Shown here: positions 62,014 through 64,000 of the stretch, in pieces
Numbering within the stretch: the first letter of the stretch is position 1
Layout: every line of letters starts with the position of its first letter
Assembly (NCBI GenBank): GCA_963766995.1
Contig: CAVYCE010000002.1
Location: 248,001-312,000 of the forward strand
Reading direction: 5' to 3'
Length of the DNA stretch: 64,000 nt
Source of the DNA: Bog-473 sp963766995
GTDB lineage: Bacteria > Actinomycetota > Acidimicrobiia > Acidimicrobiales > RAAP-2
Notes under the pieces: model-generated
The model's database searches: none
The model's input: the letters and a program-made list of their open reading frames with translations, nothing else
What the model was told of the DNA's origin: nothing
Made by a program: the position numbers and the translations under genes

Positions 62014-62799
62014 TCACAAGCCGAGTAATGCCTCAATGCCGACGGTCAGCCCCGGACGATCGGCCACTTGGCGCACGGCCAATAGCACGCCCGGCATGTA
62101 GGACACCCGGTCGTAGGAGTCTTGCCGAATGCTCAGGGTCTGTCCGGGTGAGCCGAAGATGACCTCTTCGTGCGCCAGCAAACCGGGCAGGCGCACCGAA
62201 TGGATGTGCACACCGCCGGGACCCTCGGCACCTCGAGCGGCGGGGACCACCATGTCGACGGTGGGGTCGGCCGACAGTGGCCCGCTGTCGGCCCGCTCGC
62301 GGGCCGCTGCGATGGCCGTGGCGGTGTGGAGGGCCGTGCCGGATGGGGCGTCCTTCTTGGCGTTGTGATGCAACTCAATTACCTCAACCCCTTCCATAAA
62401 GGGGGCCGCTATTTCACACAGCTTCAAGAGGAGGACGGCGCTGATGGTGAAGTTGGCAGCCACCACCGCATTGGCGGTCGAGGCTTCGAAGAGGCGAGCA
62501 GCTTCAGAGAGTTCCGCCTCGGACAGCCCCGTGGTGCCCACTACGGCGTGGATGCCGTGTTCGGCGTATCGGGGCAGGTTGGCGCGCACAGCCTCGGCCA
62601 CGGTGAAGTCGACCACGACTTCGGCCCCGTGCTCCCACAAGGCTTCGACGGAAGCCTCAATGTCCAGACCTTCGACGCTCTGGCCAGCGGCGATGGGATC
62701 GACGGCGGCTACCAATTCCAGGTCGGAGGCAGTGGCCACGGCCCGGCATACTTCGAGCCCCATGCGGCCGCCGGCGCCGACCACACCGACCTTCTGCAT
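62014..62799 (-). CDS. dapB: 4-hydroxy-tetrahydrodipicolinate reductase
   Basis: A 261-residue NAD(P)H-dependent reductase of the lysine pathway. VGVVGAGGRMGLEVCRAV is the nucleotide motif (residues 4-21), VVDFTVAEAVRANL near 60, VGTTGLSEAEL near 87, and the substrate motif ELHHNAKKDAPSGTA near 148-162. ATG at 62799. The gene is separated by 9 bases from the M16 peptidase upstream and 13 from the TetR gene. Confidence 0.96.
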   Translation of the reverse strand: MQKVGVVGAGGRMGLEVCRAVATASDLELVAAVDPIAAGQSVEGLDIEASVEALWEHGAEVVVDFTVAEAVRANLPRYAEHGIHAVVGTTGLSEAELSEAARLFEASTANAVVAANFTISAVLLLKLCEIAAPFMEGVEVIELHHNAKKDAPSGTALHTATAIAAARERADSGPLSADPTVDMVVPAARGAEGPGGVHIHSVRLPGLLAHEEVIFGSPGQTLSIRQDSYDRVSYMPGVLLAVRQVADRPGLTVGIEALLGL

Positions 62800-62808
62800 G
62801 AAAGAACC

Positions 62809-64000
62809 CTACCGGGCGGCCATGGCGGCGAGGTGGCTGTCGAATGCATCTTCGTCGAACGGGCCCACCGCGCTGAGCGAGCGAGGAGCCTTCACCAGTT
62901 CCTGGGCCTGGGCCAGCACCTGTTCGGGCGTGACGGCCTCGAGTCGGGCCAGGACCTGGTCGATGGAGTGCACCTCACCGTGCAGCAGCACAGATGCACC
63001 TATGCGGCTCATGCGCGCGCCCGAGTCCTCACCCGACAGCAGCATCTCGGCTCGCAGGTTGCCCTTGGCGATGGCCATCTCGCGCTCAGTGATCCCGTGC
63101 TCGGCCAGCTCTTCGAGCTCGCCCGTGACAATACGGAGCACCTCGTGGACATTCTCCGGGGCAGTGCCGGCCACAATGGCCAGCGTGCCTGCATCTTGGT
63201 AGGCCGTGCGCTCCGACCACACCGAGTAGGCCAAGCCGCGCTCCTCCCGGATTTTTTGGAAGAGGCGACTGGAAAGACCACCACCCAGCACGTGATTGAG
63301 CACGGCCAAAGCCCAGCGGCGATCGTCGTAGCGCGAGACGGATTGCACGCCATAAATGACATGGGCTTGCTCCGTCGGACGGCGCACCACGTGGAGCGGG
63401 CGGATGTCGTGCCCCGGCGCTTCTCGCACGGGAGCCGCACCGCCGGAATGCCCCGTGAAACGACGTTGCAGTTCCGCCGCCACCGACTCGTGTGTGCAGT
63501 CGCCGGCCACCGACACGACCATGTTGCCCGGCCGGTAGTGCGCATCGAAGAAGCCGCGGATGTCCGGCGCGCTCAAGCCTTCCACCGTCGTCGCCGTGCC
63601 CAACGTGTCGCGCCCGAGCGCGTGGCCCGGGAACAACGAGGCCTGCCATTGCTCCGAGGCCAGGTCCAGCGGCTCGTCGGCGTGCATGAGGATCTCGTCG
63701 AGGATGACCGTGCGCTCGCCGTCCACATCGGCCGGACGGAGAGCCGGCTCCCACATAATTTCACTCAGGATGTCGAGACCCAACGGCAGGTGTTCAGACA
63801 GGAGACGCACGTAGAAGGTGGTGTACTCCTTCGTCGTGAAGGCGTTCGAGTCGCCGCCCACCTCGTCCAATGACTCGGCAATTGATGCCGCCGAGCGTGA
63901 GGCGGTGCCTTTGAAGAGGAGGTGCTCTAAGAAGTGCGAGGCACCGGCCAACTCGTCCGGCTCATCACGAGAGCCCGAGCCCAGCCAGAACGCCACGGCG
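62809..64000 (-). CDS. M16 (insulinase-like) zinc peptidase, partial at the right edge
   Basis: About 397 residues are visible; the start lies beyond the window. The N-terminal zinc site is seen as the inverted HXXEH motif in ASHFLEHLLFKGT. GGDSNAFTTKEYTTFYVRLL and the third ligand Glu region EIMWEPALRPADVDGERTVILDEI follow, and the C-terminal half has the DARGLAYSVWSE-like region (seen as ERGLAYSVWSERTAYQD). Members process peptides; the actinobacterial ones usually sit between polynucleotide phosphorylase and dapB. Confidence 0.92.
   Translation of the reverse strand, partial: AVAFWLGSGSRDEPDELAGASHFLEHLLFKGTASRSAASIAESLDEVGGDSNAFTTKEYTTFYVRLLSEHLPLGLDILSEIMWEPALRPADVDGERTVILDEILMHADEPLDLASEQWQASLFPGHALGRDTLGTATTVEGLSAPDIRGFFDAHYRPGNMVVSVAGDCTHESVAAELQRRFTGHSGGAAPVREAPGHDIRPLHVVRRPTEQAHVIYGVQSVSRYDDRRWALAVLNHVLGGGLSSRLFQKIREERGLAYSVWSERTAYQDAGTLAIVAGTAPENVHEVLRIVTGELEELAEHGITEREMAIAKGNLRAEMLLSGEDSGARMSRIGASVLLHGEVHSIDQVLARLEAVTPEQVLAQAQELVKAPRSLSAVGPFDEDAFDSHLAAMAAR

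Noticed and set aside
1..64000. tRNA, rRNA, CRISPR, IS element or prophage
   Set aside because: No cloverleaf with a GGTTCGA-type T arm, no rRNA motif, no spaced direct repeats and no transposase, integrase or phage genes were seen.

Overview
The window looks like a chromosomal segment of a high-GC actinobacterium, most likely of the class Acidimicrobiia. This rests on gene order and content, not on a marker gene. The order mltG-ruvX-alaS, rarA-aspS-hisS-rel-secF-secD-yajC, ruvB-ruvA-ruvC-yebC and hflX-dapF-miaA-miaB is the usual actinobacterial one. LexA boxes are of the actinobacterial CGAAC-N4-GTTCG type, many starts are GTG or TTG, several genes look leaderless, and two exported proteins carry GGIFxFGDA repeats of a kind I associate with Acidimicrobiia. 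I see no rRNA, tRNA, CRISPR array, insertion sequence or prophage.

Layout. 1-16455 (minus) is a long string of translation, stringent-response, secretion and repair genes, with an exported sedolisin-type protease inserted between rarA and alaS. 16985-20534 holds a response regulator/histidine kinase pair (plus) and a glycosyltransferase (minus) between yajC and ruvB. 20681-23756 is ruvB-ruvA-ruvC-yebC. 23821-29691 is an accessory region: a secreted protein, a TetR/diiron-oxygenase pair, and a divergent flavin monooxygenase, short-chain dehydrogenase and alpha/beta hydrolase. 29780-33474 holds a DUF222-HNH nuclease divergent from lexA, then an Fpg/Nei glycosylase and a methyltransferase. 34348-38762 holds an ECF sigma/anti-sigma pair facing a diiron protein, two exported ferritin-like proteins and a cupredoxin. 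38749-49177 carries lysine (dapE, dapD, dapC, dapF), tRNA-modification (miaA, miaB), hflX and thrB genes. 49182-55979 holds a D,D-carboxypeptidase, ftsK, a radical SAM protein and a secreted SGNH protein. 55982-64000 has RNase J, dapA, a TetR/diiron operon, a rhomboid protease, another TetR gene, dapB and a partial M16 peptidase.

Themes. (1) A LexA regulon is visible: boxes at lexA (two, one shared with the DUF222-HNH gene), at ruvC (overlapping the start codon), at the radical SAM gene and at the glycosyltransferase. (2) Six DAP/lysine genes of the succinylase route lie in about 24 kb, and DapD is of the E. coli type. (3) A six-copy, 42-residue repeat domain is shared by the sedolisin and the SGNH protein. 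(4) The sigma/anti-sigma, diiron, ferritin-like and cupredoxin locus is the best candidate for a little-described system. (5) Several conserved genes (alaS, secF, yajC, the response regulator, the AurF-like gene) are broken by single-base shifts and the glycosyltransferase by an in-frame TGA. Because each repaired frame ends in the expected overlap with its neighbour, sequence errors are more likely than gene decay.
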